A stretch of DNA of 64,000 nt from Glycomyces amatae (GCF_020991375.1 NZ_JAJLQZ010000020.1:29608-93607); one strand, 5' to 3'; positions 25,016 to 33,656 are shown, counted from the stretch's first letter. Numbers and translations: made by a program. Notes: a model not told the origin generated them from the sequence alone.

Positions 25016-25384
25016 TCAGTGCAGGTCGCGGATGTTGATCGTCTCGCCCTGGACGACGTTGCGGGGGCCGTCGCCGTGGAAGTTGTTCTGGAACATGACC
25101 TGCTGCCCGGCCTGGTTCACCTGCGAGATCTGGATCGGCTTGCCCGCGAGCTCGCTCAGCTGCCGGCGGAACTCGGGGTCCTCGGCGCACGCCTGCTCGA
25201 TCGCGGCCGCCAGGCCCTCGGGCGGGATCTTGCCGGTCTCGGCGCGCAGCAGCACGAGCTCGCGGCCCTCGTCCCTGCCGAACCGCTCCTTGACGAGCCT
25301 GCCTGCGGCGACGATGCCCTTGGCGGCCTCCCCGGCGAGGGTGCCGGCCGCGGCGGTGGCGATCGAGAGCAGTATCGGATCCAT
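25016..25384 (-). CDS. Small protein with Asn/Gln-rich C-terminal repeat, possible signalling-amyloid motif
   Basis: A 122-residue protein of three parts: an Ala-rich helical N-terminus (LLSIATAAAGTLAGEAAKG, residues about 5-24), an acidic middle (PPEGLAAAIEQACAEDPEF), and a C-terminal 38 residues rich in N, Q, G and beta-branched residues (QVNQAGQQVMFQNN, then NVVQGETINI). Small Streptomyces proteins of the same architecture are common. The tail resembles bacterial amyloid signalling sequences, but that is an inference by eye. No NLR-type partner is adjacent. AAGGAG lies upstream of the ATG at 25384. Function unknown. Confidence 0.6.
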   Translation of the reverse strand: MDPILLSIATAAAGTLAGEAAKGIVAAGRLVKERFGRDEGRELVLLRAETGKIPPEGLAAAIEQACAEDPEFRRQLSELAGKPIQISQVNQAGQQVMFQNNFHGDGPRNVVQGETINIRDLH

Positions 25385-25450
25385 GTGGCCTCCTTCGGGG
25401 GTTCCACACAGGGTAGTCCGCTCCGGGCCGAGCGGGAAGACGCGCGAACG

Positions 25451-25490
25451 CCCGGGCGGCGCGATCGGGCCGGGCCGGGAGGCGCGCCGG
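25451..25490 (+). repeat. Left direct repeat flanking the coding-poor segment
   Basis: A 40-bp sequence starting CCCGGGCGGCGCGATCGGGC is repeated at 26941-26980 with 38 of 40 bases identical; the first 30 are exact. The preceding CGAAC is shared too. A third, shorter match (GACCGGGCCGGGCCGGGAGG) lies at 26991-27010. Confidence 0.8.
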
Positions 25491-25690
25491 CGACCGCTAA
25501 CCGCAATGCCGTTCAGTTAAAGCGTCGGTGGCGGTGTGGCGGTGTGGCGGCAGGTGTGCTGGAGGGTGATCGTGCCCGGGATCCGTCTTGGCGCCGACAG
25601 ATCCGGCCTTGCCGCGGTCGGGGCCGTGCAGCTGGAGCCGGTGCCGGTAGGGGGTGGGGTCCGGGTTCAGGCGGCGGCGACGGTGGGGAG

Positions 25691-25810
25691 GGTGGAGGGC
25701 TGGGGTCGGTTGGCGGGCCTGGGGTTGGTGGAGTGGCGAGGTCCATAAAGGCGGCGGCGACGAAGCGGTGTGTGGAGGGCTGGGGTCGGTTAGCGGGCCG
25801 GGGGCTGGTG
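25691..25810 (+). repeat. 80-bp-period direct repeat, left arm
   Basis: GTGGAGGGCTGGGGTCGGTT occurs at 25692-25711 and 25772-25791, each continuing (G/A)GCGGGCC(T/G)GGGG(T/C)TGGTG; the period is 80 bp. GCGGCGGCGACG precedes both copies. Confidence 0.75.
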
Positions 25811-26465
25811 TGGGTCGGGCGGACGGGGCGTCGGCCTGGGGTGTGGATGTCGTTGCGGCGCAGGGACACCGGTGGAAACATGAGGGTTCTCTACCCGTGT
25901 GGGTGTTGCCGGGGTGGGGCTGGTGGGAGGAGAATTGGGGTACGTACAGGGTTACGGAATCAGTGCAAGCGAACGAGATGTGTTCACTTAATGCAGACTA
26001 CGACAGCCTCTGGCCGCTCGTACCGCCCACTGGTGTCGGGGCCGCCCTCGCAGCTAGGACGGGGGTTGTTTGTCCCGCGTTCCGGTCCTGCGCTGGTACC
26101 ACCGTCACCGCGGTCTACGGGCATGTGACGGGAGCGCGGCCTCCTTGAGGAGGTACCGCCGGCCAGCACAGTCGGAGTCCCGCACACACCCCCGCACGTA
26201 TCCAGCACACCCACCCGACCACCACCGACAGGACAGGAGGGAAAGACCAGACAGGCCCGACAGGCCGATAGGTCCACACGCCAGGGAGAACCGGCGGGAC
26301 CGGCAGGCCATGGCCGCACGGCGGCGACTACTCGACGGCGATACGAGACCCGGCCGCGAGAGCCCGCTGCGAGGCGGCGCCGCCAGGCGAGGCGATCACC
26401 ATCGCGACCATCACCGCGTATCCGCCAGGACGCGACCACGCCCACCGGGAGGAGGTGAACCCACC

Positions 26466-26852
26466 ATGACCACCACGACCACGACGATGCCCTGTGCGAG
26501 CGCTCCTGCGGCACCCACCGCGCGCCAGGCCGCTGCGACGAACCCAGCAGCAGCCACCGCAGCAACGGCGACCGGCAGCGGCCCCACCGCTTCGGCGACC
26601 ACCGGCCGAGCCGCCGCAGCGACGACCGGCGGCAACTCCACCGCACCACCGAACACCGGCCGAGTCGCCACCGCACCGGTCACCGGCCCCGCCACCACCG
26701 CCGCCCGGCCCCACTCACGCCACCCCGGCCCCGGCGATCCGCCCCGGTACATCCTCCGACTCACCGCCGCCGACCGCCCGAACCTGACCCGAGCACCCGC
26801 CCGGCCCCGGCAATCCGCCCAGGACCGGCCCCGCCGCCACACCCGTCGCTGA
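26466..26852 (+). other. Low-complexity ORF with a strong ribosome binding site, doubtful gene
   Basis: AGGAGGT (26450-26456) lies 9 nt before an ATG at 26466 that overlaps the TGA of a preceding open stretch (ATGA). The 128 codons give MTTTTTTMPCASAPAAPTA and then Ala/Thr/Gly/Pro runs without known domains, ending inside a tandem repeat. The upstream frame (26300-26469) has no start codon but reads ITIATITAYPPGRDHAHREE before its stop, more protein-like than anything nearby. Together they could be remnants of a coupled gene pair; a functional protein is not supported. Confidence 0.2.
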
Positions 26853-26940
26853 CTGCCCGAACCTGACCCGAGCACCCGCCCGGCCCCGGCGACACACCCC
26901 AAGACCGGCCCACCGCCACACCGCCGCTGCCTCCCGAACC
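26777..26940 (+). repeat. 79-bp-period tandem repeat, right arm
   Basis: CCCGAACCTGACCCGAGCAC starts at 26777 and again at 26856 (79 bp apart), followed in both by CCGCCCGGCCCCGGC and a similar remainder; a third partial start CCCGAACC lies at 26933. The repeat abuts the right 40-bp direct repeat. Confidence 0.75.
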
Positions 26941-26980
26941 CCCGGGCGGCGCGATCGGGCCGGGCCGGGAAGCGCACCGG
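26941..26980 (+). repeat. Right direct repeat flanking the coding-poor segment
   Basis: Partner of 25451-25490: 38 of 40 bases identical, same orientation, 1,490 bp apart start to start. A shorter related block follows at 26991-27017. Confidence 0.8.
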
Positions 26981-27040
26981 CCGGTGACACGACCGGGCCG
27001 GGCCGGGAGGCGCGACGGCGGCCGCCGCCAGCGACACGAT

Positions 27041-27143
27041 CGGGTGACACGACGGGGCCCGGGGCCGGTTCTTGTCATACCCGCGGGGGAGGGTGGGGCT
27101 ACCTTCTTCTTCCCCCAGGGAGGGTGGGGGTTAGGGATGGCAG
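27041..27143 (+). repeat. Dispersed repeat family C, copy 1
   Basis: About 100 bp running from CGGGTGACAC to GGGATGGCAG. Shared blocks with 33516-33616 and 56887-56986 are GCCGGTTCTTGTC, CCCGCGGGGGAGGGT, GGGGCTACCTTCTT and GGGTGGGGGTTAGGGATGG. Inside is an AGGT-x6-ACCT hairpin followed by pyrimidines, like a terminator. Confidence 0.75.
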
Positions 27144-27206
27144 GGGTCGGAGAGGACGAGGGTCGGAGGGGACAGTGGCTGGAGGGGACAGGCGCGAATC
27201 GCCCCT

Positions 27207-27803
27207 TCACCCGCTCGGGTTCGCCGCCGCCGGCGTCAGGTTCCACAGGGCGATCGCGTGCTCCCCGTGCTCGTAGCCCAGCGCCGCGATCGAAGCGGTG
27301 TCCACCTTGAAGTCCCGGCCGTCCCTCGCGGGCCGCCCCAGCCACCTCGCCGCCGCCACCCGCAGGCTGTGCCCGTGCGCCACGAACGCGACGTCCCCGC
27401 GCTCCAGCAGCGGCTCGGCCTCAGCGAGCGCCCGGTCCAGCCGCGCCGCGACCTCCTCGGCCGACTCGCCGCCCTCGCCCTTCCCGCCGTCCGTCCACAG
27501 CGTCCACTCCGGGTCCTCGGCCCGGATCTCCTCGCTCGTGCGGCCCTCGTACTCGCCGTACGCCCACTCGGCCAGGTCCGGGACCACCGCCGTGACCTCC
27601 AGCCCCGCCAGGTCCGCGGTCGCGAGCGCGCGCCGGCGCGGACTCGACCACACCGCCGCGAAGTCCCGGCCCGCCAGCAGCGGCGCCAGCGCCCTCGCCT
27701 GGGACACGCCGTGCCCGGTGAGCTCCAGGTCCGTGACCGAGGTGTGCTGGCCCGAGGCCGACCAGGTCGTCTCGCCGTGGCGGATGAGCACGATCTCTCC
27801 CAT
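27207..27803 (-). CDS. Histidine phosphatase family protein
   Basis: A 198-residue phosphoglycerate-mutase-like phosphatase. The catalytic LIRHGET lies at residues about 6-12 (phosphorylated His), WSSPRRRALATA carries the conserved Arg, WAYGEYEGRTSEEI the acid, and FVAHGHSLRVAA the second His. Members dephosphorylate sugar phosphates, cobalamin intermediates or other small molecules; the substrate is not evident. The reading frame is open further upstream, but the ATG at 27803 fits the family and has TAGGCT 7 nt before it. Confidence 0.9.
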   Translation of the reverse strand: MGEIVLIRHGETTWSASGQHTSVTDLELTGHGVSQARALAPLLAGRDFAAVWSSPRRRALATADLAGLEVTAVVPDLAEWAYGEYEGRTSEEIRAEDPEWTLWTDGGKGEGGESAEEVAARLDRALAEAEPLLERGDVAFVAHGHSLRVAAARWLGRPARDGRDFKVDTASIAALGYEHGEHAIALWNLTPAAANPSG

Positions 27804-27850
27804 GCCGCCCAGCCTAAACCGCCCGCGGCGCGGGCACGGGCGATCGCCGC

Positions 27851-28831
27851 TCACACCGCCCGGGCCAGGAACACGCCCATGTAGCCGCGCTCGTCCGTCC
27901 AGCACGCCTCCGGCTCGAACCCGCTCGCCTGCAACTGGTTCTCCAGCTCGCCCCGGTGGAACTTGACGGAGACGCCCGTGCGGATCTCCTCCCCGGCGCG
28001 GAAGCCGACGTCGAGCGCCAGGGCCGCGACGTCCACCGCCATCGCCCGCATCGCCCGCAGCCGCATGTCGATCGTCGCGGTGTCGCCGTCCCACAAGACG
28101 ACGTGCTCGAAGTCGTCGGGCCGGAAATCGGCGTCCAGCCGGTGGTTGAGGACGTACAGGACGTTCCGGTTGAACTCGGCGGTCACCCCCGCCGCGTCGT
28201 TGTACGCGGCGAGGATCACCTCGGGGTCCTTGACCAGGTCGGCGCCCAGCAGGAACCGGTCGCCCGGGCGCACCGCCTCGCGCAGGTCGCGCAGGAACCG
28301 GCTGCGCTCCGGCCCGGTGAAGTTCCCGAAGGTCCCGCCGAGGAACGCCACCAGGCGCGCGCCGCCGCGGTCGGGCAGCTGGTCCAGGTCCCGCGTGAAG
28401 TCCCCGACGACGCCCCCGAGGCGCGCGCCCGGGTAGGCGTCGGCGAGCTCCAGCAGCACCTCCCGCAGCTGCCCGGCGGCCACGTCGAAGGGCCAGAACG
28501 CGTCCAGCCGGCCCGCCCCGGCCAGCGCGTCGAGGACCGGGCGGATCTTCTCGGCCCGCCCCGCGCCCAGCTCGACCACCGACACCGGCCCGTCCCCCAG
28601 CGCCCCGGCGATCGCCGCCGCGTGGTCGCGGAGGATCGCGCGCTCGCTGCGCGTCTGGTAGTACTCGGGCTGGCGGGTGAGCTCGCCGAACATGGCCGAA
28701 CCGCGCCCGTCGTAGTGCAGGCGCATCGGCAGGCGCTTGGGGTGCGAGGTCAGGCCGTGCCTGACGTCGAGTCGCAGCGCCGCCTCGAGATCGGTCTCGG
28801 CGACGCAGATCCGCAGTTCCGGAGCAGGCAC
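27851..28831 (-). CDS. egtD: L-histidine N-alpha-methyltransferase (ergothioneine biosynthesis)
   Basis: A 326-residue SAM-dependent enzyme that converts histidine to hercynine, the first step to ergothioneine. Diagnostic blocks are LHYDGRGSAMFGELTRQPEYY (substrate pocket Tyr residues), VVELGAGRAEKIRPVL (SAM binding), FLGGTFGNF (Asn of the histidine site), YVLNHRLDADF, and IRTGVSVKFHRGE near the C-terminus. Length equals the family norm. The GTG at 28831 has TAAGAT 6 nt upstream, so it may be leaderless. egtA, egtB, egtC and egtE are not in this window, so here egtD stands apart from the usual cluster. Confidence 0.93.
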   Translation of the reverse strand: MPAPELRICVAETDLEAALRLDVRHGLTSHPKRLPMRLHYDGRGSAMFGELTRQPEYYQTRSERAILRDHAAAIAGALGDGPVSVVELGAGRAEKIRPVLDALAGAGRLDAFWPFDVAAGQLREVLLELADAYPGARLGGVVGDFTRDLDQLPDRGGARLVAFLGGTFGNFTGPERSRFLRDLREAVRPGDRFLLGADLVKDPEVILAAYNDAAGVTAEFNRNVLYVLNHRLDADFRPDDFEHVVLWDGDTATIDMRLRAMRAMAVDVAALALDVGFRAGEEIRTGVSVKFHRGELENQLQASGFEPEACWTDERGYMGVFLARAV

Positions 28832-28883
28832 GACATGATCTTATGCCGTTATTGTCCCGATTGCGGGCGAGTCGGCGGCCGCG

Positions 28884-29780
28884 TCAGGGCGCGCCCGGGA
28901 CCGTGCACGCCTGCGCGGCGATCTGGCCCGCGTAGCGCAGCGCCGCGCCGACCACCGTCGGGTTGCCCCAGGCCGCGAGCCGGTCCAGCCCCATCCAGCC
29001 CGCCGAGGTGAGCCAGCCCAGGAGCCCCGACGTGTACGCGTCGCCCGCGCCGATCGCGTCGACCACCTCGACCTGCGGGGCGGCCGCCTCGGTCACGTGG
29101 TTGCGGTGGAAGGCCACCGAACCGGCGTCGCCGAGGGTCACCACCACCATCTCGGGCCCGGTCTCGAGCCACTCGCGGGCGACCGCGTCGGTGGCCCGGT
29201 CCGGGTAGAGCCGGGCCAGGTCGCGCTCGGAGACCCGCACCAGGGTCGCGAGGCCGACCAGGCGCTCGGTGCGCTCGCGGACCTTCGCCGTGTCGCCCAT
29301 GGCGCTCAGGCGGATGTTGGGGTCGAACGAGACCGGGACGACGCGGCGCGCCCGGTTCACCCAGTGCTCGATCACGCGGGCCGACGGCTCCAGGTAGGCC
29401 GCGAGCGAACCGAAGTGGACGAGGTCCACCCGGCCCGGGTCGGGCTTGGGCAGGGCCCGGCCCTCCCACGCGAAGTCGGCGGTGCCGCTGGTCCAGTAGT
29501 CGTGGTCGGCGCGCCCGTCCTCGCCGACGACCGCGAGCGCCAGCGTCGAGGGCAGGTCGGTGCGGTGCAGCCAGTCGCGGCGCACGCCCGCCGAGATGTG
29601 GCGGCGCCAGACCTGGCGCCCGAAGTGGTCGCCGCCGACCGAGCCGATGAGCGCGGTGGGGACGCCGCGCCTGGCGAGCGCGACCGCGGTGTTGGCGGGG
29701 CCGCCGCCGCACGTCGGCCGGAGCTGCCCGCCGGGGGCGGGGACGAGGTCGATGACGTTCTCGCCTGCCACGAGGATCAA
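28884..29780 (-). CDS. PfkB-family sugar kinase (fructokinase/ribokinase-like)
   Basis: A 298-residue carbohydrate kinase. The first PfkB signature is CGGGPANTAVALARRG, and the second is DAIGAGDAYTSGLLG with the catalytic Asp of GAGD. VSFDPNIRLSAM and VSERDLARLY are also typical. It phosphorylates a sugar or nucleoside with ATP; the sequence is closest in feel to fructokinases, but the substrate cannot be fixed. The start is TTG at 29780: AAGGAG ends 6 nt before it and no ATG/GTG fits better (a GTG three codons later is possible). Confidence 0.85.
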   Translation of the reverse strand: MILVAGENVIDLVPAPGGQLRPTCGGGPANTAVALARRGVPTALIGSVGGDHFGRQVWRRHISAGVRRDWLHRTDLPSTLALAVVGEDGRADHDYWTSGTADFAWEGRALPKPDPGRVDLVHFGSLAAYLEPSARVIEHWVNRARRVVPVSFDPNIRLSAMGDTAKVRERTERLVGLATLVRVSERDLARLYPDRATDAVAREWLETGPEMVVVTLGDAGSVAFHRNHVTEAAAPQVEVVDAIGAGDAYTSGLLGWLTSAGWMGLDRLAAWGNPTVVGAALRYAGQIAAQACTVPGAP

Positions 29781-30082
29781 CGGGGGCTCCTTCCGGTCGG
29801 GCGCGAGTGCCGCTGCGGAGAGGGTATTGCAGGCCCCTGACGGCCCGGAAGTCGGATTCGCGCCTCGGTGGGGGACGCGTCCGGGTTCGGGGCCCGGCCC
29901 GAGGCGAGGAGACCGCCGCCGCGGCGGACGCGGACCGGCGAGGCGGCCCGAACGCCCCGGCGGCGAACCGGGACCGGCCCGAAAGCGCGCCGCGCGGCGA
30001 GACCCGCCCGCCCGGCGCCTGCTGGGCCACGCCCGGGCGGGGCGGTGCGCCGCCCTCCCCGGCGGTCGTTCAGGATGGAGCC

Positions 30083-30718
30083 ATGTCCACCGAAGAGGCC
30101 GACGCCGGGACCGCCGCCCACGGGAACGCCGACCGCGAGACCGGCACCGATACCGACACCCGCGACGACACCGACGGCCCCGCCGACCGGGCCGAGGCCG
30201 CGAAGGCCTCCCGCCCCAAGCAGCGCCGCATGCGCGACATGGCGCTGTCCATGGCCGTGCTCCTGCTCCCGATCGGCCTCTTCTACCTCGGCTGGAACTG
30301 GATCGCCGCGGACCGCCAGGTCAGCGTGGTCGACACCGGCGAGAACTACACGACCGCGGCCAGCCTCGGCCTGACCGTGATCGAACCGGCGCTCAGCGAC
30401 GACTGGAAGCCGATCTCGACCGACCTGAAGGTCGAGGGCGAGGCCGTCACCCTGCGCACCGGCTGGTACTCGCCCGAAGGCCACGGCCTCCAGCTCGTGC
30501 AGACCACGGGCCCGATCGCGGACGTCAACGAGGGCCTGACCGGCACCGGCACGCCCGTCGACGCCGCCGGCGTCACCTGGTCCTCGTACGAGCTGAGCAG
30601 CGGCGAGGCGTGGACGGCCGAACTGGCCGGCGCCACCGTGGTCATGATGGCCGAACCCGACGGCGTGGACGAACTCCCCGAACTCGCCGAAGGCGTGGTC
30701 GACGCCGCCACCGGCTGA
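30083..30718 (+). CDS. DUF4245 membrane-anchored protein
   Basis: A 211-residue protein with an acidic N-terminal 50 residues, a basic patch (RPKQRRMRDM), one membrane helix (LSMAVLLLPIGLFYLGW, about residues 57-73) and an extracytoplasmic domain (WYSPEGHGLQLVQTTGP, TWSSYELSSGEAWTAEL) typical of DUF4245. In other actinobacteria DUF4245 genes adjoin the xseA/xseB locus, as here. The ATG at 30083 is used although the frame is open upstream. The 300-nt gap before it (29781-30082) shows only the sugar-kinase leader with TACCCT on the minus strand. Confidence 0.8.
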   Translation: MSTEEADAGTAAHGNADRETGTDTDTRDDTDGPADRAEAAKASRPKQRRMRDMALSMAVLLLPIGLFYLGWNWIAADRQVSVVDTGENYTTAASLGLTVIEPALSDDWKPISTDLKVEGEAVTLRTGWYSPEGHGLQLVQTTGPIADVNEGLTGTGTPVDAAGVTWSSYELSSGEAWTAELAGATVVMMAEPDGVDELPELAEGVVDAATG

Positions 30719-30898
30719 CCCCGGCCCCGCCGCACCGGCAGGGCCGCGTGACCCGGCCGTCGTGGACCGCAAGTCGAGACTCGCCGCGGACACCGCCCGA
30801 AGCCCTGCCGCGCCCTTTTCGCACCCCCGCGCCATCGTTGAACCGGGGCCCCAGGGCGCCCGATCCGACCGCACACGCCCGGACGCGCCGGAGCCGGT

Positions 30899-31114
30899 TC
30901 AGTCCCCGGCCTCGTCGTCCTCACCGGAGCCGGTGCGGGCCTGGAGGCGCTCCCGGGCGCCCTCCAGATGCGACTGGCACAGGTCCGCCAGCGCCTCGCC
31001 CCGCTCCCACAGCTTCAGCGACTCCTCCAGGGTCGCGCCGCCCGCCTCCAGGCGCTCGACCGTCGCCACCAGCTCCGCCCGGGCCTCTTCGTAGCTCAAC
31101 CGCTCGTCGCTCAC
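30899..31114 (-). CDS. xseB: Exodeoxyribonuclease VII small subunit
   Basis: A 71-residue protein with the XseB core SYEEARAELVATVERLEAG and LEESLKLWERGEALADLCQS, two helices that bind XseA. The GTG at 31112-31114 overlaps the xseA TGA (GTGA), so translation is coupled. The acidic C-terminal tail (SGEDDEAGD) is variable in the family. Confidence 0.92.
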   Translation of the reverse strand: MSDERLSYEEARAELVATVERLEAGGATLEESLKLWERGEALADLCQSHLEGARERLQARTGSGEDDEAGD

Positions 31115-32391
31115 GACGCCTCCTTCTCCGTCACCTCGGCCCGCAGCGTCCCCGCCGCGAGCCGCACCTCGATCCGCTCCCCGGCCTCGCCCGCGTCCCG
31201 CACCACCGCGCCCGACCCGGCGTCGGTGACGATCGCGTACCCGCGGTCGAGCGTGGACTGCGGCGAGAGCGCCCGCAGCCGCGCCCGCAGATGCTCCAGG
31301 TCGTCGATCGACCGCTCCAGGCGCGACCCCGTCCGCGCGCGCATCCGGTGCACCAGGTTCGCGACGGCCTCCCCGCGGGCCTCCAGCATCGTCTCGGGCC
31401 GGGCCAGCACCGGCCGGGCCCGCAGCGCCGCGACCGCGTCCGCCTCCTTGACGAGCTTCACCTGGAGGGCCTGGCGCAGCCGCGTCCGCGCGATGTTCAT
31501 CCCGCGCTGCTCCTCGGCGAGGTCCGGGACGACCTTCTTGCCCGCCTCCGTGGGCGTCGAGGCGCGCCAGTCGGCCACGTAGTCGAGGATCGGCGTGTCC
31601 GGCTCGTGCCCGATCGCCGAGACCACCGGCGTGACCGCCTCGGCCACCGCCCGGCACAGCGTCTCGTCCGAGAACGGCAGCAGGTCCTCCATCGAACCGC
31701 CGCCGCGGGCGATCACGATGACCTCCACATCGGGGTCGCGGTCGAGTTCGGCGAGCGCCGCGCACACCTCCGCGACCGCGCGCGGGCCCTGGACGGCGAC
31801 CTCACGGACCGCGAAGTCCGCGGACGGCAGCCGGGCCTTGGCGTTCTTCAACACGTCCCGCATCGCGTCCGAGGCGCGCCCGGTGATCAGCCCGATCCGG
31901 TACGGCAGGAACGGCAGCGGCTTCTTGCGGGCGGCCGCGAACAGGCCCTCGGCGGCCAGGAGCCGCTTGAGCCGCTCCAGGCGCGCCAGCAGCTCGCCCA
32001 GGCCGACCTGCCGGATCTCCCGCACGTGCAGCGACAGCGACCCGTTCTTGTCCCACCACTGCGCCTGGGCGCGGATCACCACCTGCGCGCCGTCGCGCAG
32101 CGGCGGGTCGCAGGCCGCGACCGCGCCGGTGAAGTCCACGACCCGCATCGACACCTCGGCCGAGGGGTCGCGCAGCGTCAGGTACACGGTGCGGCCGCGG
32201 TGGCTGATCTCGGTGATCTGGCCCTCCGTCCACACCTCGCCCAAGCGCGCGAGCCAGTCCCCGATCTTCTTGGACACCACCCGCAGCGGCCACGGGTTCT
32301 CGGCGCTCATCGGCGCGCCCGGCCCCGTGGCGGGCCGGGACGGGGCCCCGGGGGCGGGCGGCTCGGCGGCGCTGCTCGGTGCGTCGGTCAC
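31111..32391 (-). CDS. xseA: Exodeoxyribonuclease VII large subunit
   Basis: A 426-residue nuclease subunit that, with XseB, degrades single-stranded DNA to oligonucleotides. The N-terminal OB fold (WTEGQITEISHRGRTVYLTL) is followed by the catalytic region with IGLITGRASDAMRDVL, VIVIARGGGSMEDLLPFSDE and SAIGHEPDTPILDYVADWRAS, then a coiled-coil and the C-terminal ALSPQSTLDRGYAIV. About 30 extra Pro/Ala-rich residues precede the usual start; an internal Met at residue 28 is an alternative. The GTG at 32391 is supported by TAGGCT 6 nt upstream. Confidence 0.94.
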   Translation of the reverse strand: MTDAPSSAAEPPAPGAPSRPATGPGAPMSAENPWPLRVVSKKIGDWLARLGEVWTEGQITEISHRGRTVYLTLRDPSAEVSMRVVDFTGAVAACDPPLRDGAQVVIRAQAQWWDKNGSLSLHVREIRQVGLGELLARLERLKRLLAAEGLFAAARKKPLPFLPYRIGLITGRASDAMRDVLKNAKARLPSADFAVREVAVQGPRAVAEVCAALAELDRDPDVEVIVIARGGGSMEDLLPFSDETLCRAVAEAVTPVVSAIGHEPDTPILDYVADWRASTPTEAGKKVVPDLAEEQRGMNIARTRLRQALQVKLVKEADAVAALRARPVLARPETMLEARGEAVANLVHRMRARTGSRLERSIDDLEHLRARLRALSPQSTLDRGYAIVTDAGSGAVVRDAGEAGERIEVRLAAGTLRAEVTEKEAS

Positions 32392-32397
32392 GTGGCC

Positions 32398-32441
32398 AGC
32401 CTAACTGTGGGGTGTGACGAAACCGGACGGCCGGTTACCAT
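32398..32441. promoter_or_regulatory. Divergent -10 elements for xseA and ispH
   Basis: TAGGCT on the minus strand (32398-32403) is 6 nt from the xseA GTG; TACCAT on the plus strand (32436-32441) is 6 nt from the ispH GTG. No Shine-Dalgarno fits in either spacer, so both transcripts are probably leaderless. Confidence 0.5.
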
Positions 32442-32447
32442 CGAGGC

Positions 32448-33431
32448 GTGGCAGACCCGAAGCGAGTGTTGTTGGCCAAGCCGCGCGGGTACTGCGCGGG
32501 CGTGGACCGAGCCGTGGAGACCGTCGAGAAGGCGCTGGAGCTCTACGGCGCCCCCGTCTACGTGCGCAAGGAGATCGTGCACAACCGGCACGTGGTGGAG
32601 ACGCTCGCCGGCAAGGGCGCGGTCTTCGTCGAGGAGAACGAGGAGGTGCCGCCGGGCTCGGTGGTGGTCTTCTCCGCCCACGGCGTGGCGCCCGAGGTCC
32701 ACGACCAGGCCGCCGAGCGCGACCTGAAGGCCATCGACGCGACCTGCCCGCTCGTGACCAAGGTGCACCAGGAGGCGCGGCGCTTCGCGCGCGAGGACTA
32801 CGACATCCTGCTCATCGGCCACGAGGGCCACGAGGAGGTCATCGGCACGTCCGGCGAGGCCCCCGCGCACATCCAGCTCGTGGACGGGCCCGACTCGGTC
32901 GAGGGGATCAGCGTCCGCGACCCCGAGAAGGTCGTGTGGCTCTCGCAGACGACGCTGTCGGTGGACGAGACCATGGAGACCGTGGACCGGCTCAAGAAGC
33001 GCCTGCCGATGCTCCAGAACCCGCCGAGCGACGACATCTGCTACGCGACCCAGAACCGCCAGCAGGTGGTCAAGGACATCGCCGCCGACTGCGACGTGAT
33101 GCTCGTGGTCGGCTCCAAGAACTCCTCGAACTCGGTGCGGCTCGTGGAGGTCGCGGTGCAGCACGGGGCCGGGAGCGGGCACCTCATCGACTTCGCGCAC
33201 GAGATCGAGGACGCCTGGCTCGAGGGCGCCGCCACGGTCGGGCTGTCCTCGGGCGCGTCGGTGCCCGACAACCTCGTGCAGGACGTGCTCGCCCACCTGG
33301 CCGAGCGTGGTTTCGCCAGCGTCGAGGAGTTCGAGCCGGTGACCGAGAAGCTCACCTTCTCGCTGCCGCGCGAGCTCGTGAAGGACCTGAAGGCCGCGGA
33401 GAAGGCGAAGGCCGAGGCGGCCGCGCGATAG
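32448..33431 (+). CDS. ispH: 4-hydroxy-3-methylbut-2-enyl diphosphate reductase
   Basis: A 327-residue iron-sulfur enzyme that makes IPP and DMAPP in the last step of the MEP isoprenoid pathway. The three cluster Cys residues are in [25 protein letters not shown] and NSSNSVR-adjacent segments (the third in [13 protein letters not shown]); FSAHGVAP and [13 protein letters not shown] are further family motifs. The N-terminus [16 protein letters not shown] and the GTG start fit actinobacterial IspH. A C-terminal Lys/Ala-rich helix ends the protein. Confidence 0.96.
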   Translation: MADPKRVLLAKPRGYCAGVDRAVETVEKALELYGAPVYVRKEIVHNRHVVETLAGKGAVFVEENEEVPPGSVVVFSAHGVAPEVHDQAAERDLKAIDATCPLVTKVHQEARRFAREDYDILLIGHEGHEEVIGTSGEAPAHIQLVDGPDSVEGISVRDPEKVVWLSQTTLSVDETMETVDRLKKRLPMLQNPPSDDICYATQNRQQVVKDIAADCDVMLVVGSKNSSNSVRLVEVAVQHGAGSGHLIDFAHEIEDAWLEGAATVGLSSGASVPDNLVQDVLAHLAERGFASVEEFEPVTEKLTFSLPRELVKDLKAAEKAKAEAAAR

Positions 33432-33515
33432 CGCGCGGCCGGGTAGTCCGTTCGCGTTGCCGGGCCGTCCGCCCTTGCGGCCGGCCCTTCCGCGCCCGGT
33501 CCCGCTTCACTCTTT

Positions 33516-33616
33516 CGGGTGACACGGGCGCCGCCGGTCCCGGTTTTTGTCGCACCCGAGCGGGAAAGTCGGCCTTACCTTTCCCCTCTCGGGAGGGTGG
33601 GGGTTAGGGACGGCAG
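33516..33616 (+). repeat. Dispersed repeat family C, copy 2
   Basis: Starts CGGGTGACACGGGCGCCGCC and ends GGGTTAGGGACGGCAG, 85 nt after the ispH stop. Aligns with copies at 27041 and 56887 over its whole length; its inner hairpin pairs GGGAAAG with CTTTCCC. Confidence 0.75.
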
Positions 33617-33656
33617 ACGGCCTTGAGCCCCGCGGCGCCCGGGGCGATCATCGCCC

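Larger units (their letters stand above)
25491..26940. other. Coding-poor, strongly skewed segment between direct repeats
   Basis: About 1.45 kb with no recognisable gene. The left part (25520-25860) is G-rich on the plus strand and the right part (26200-26940) C-rich, so GC skew flips near 25.9-26.1 kb. The middle (25930-26000) is AT-richer. ORFs in all frames translate to Pro/Ala/Arg/Thr-rich low-complexity sequence with unusual GCA/ACA codons. Internal tandem repeats lie at both sides. It may be the remains of an inserted element or decayed genes. Confidence 0.6.

Noticed and set aside
26070..26852. A 260-residue plus-strand protein in the repeat segment
   Set aside because: Arg/Pro/Thr/Ala-rich translation, atypical codons, tandem repeats in its 3' part and no ribosome binding site at the first ATG.
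29560..32727. A 1055-codon plus-strand open frame across the sugar kinase, DUF4245 and xseA region
   Set aside because: It is antisense or out of frame to three well-supported genes and translates to Arg/Pro-rich sequence; a GC-content artefact.
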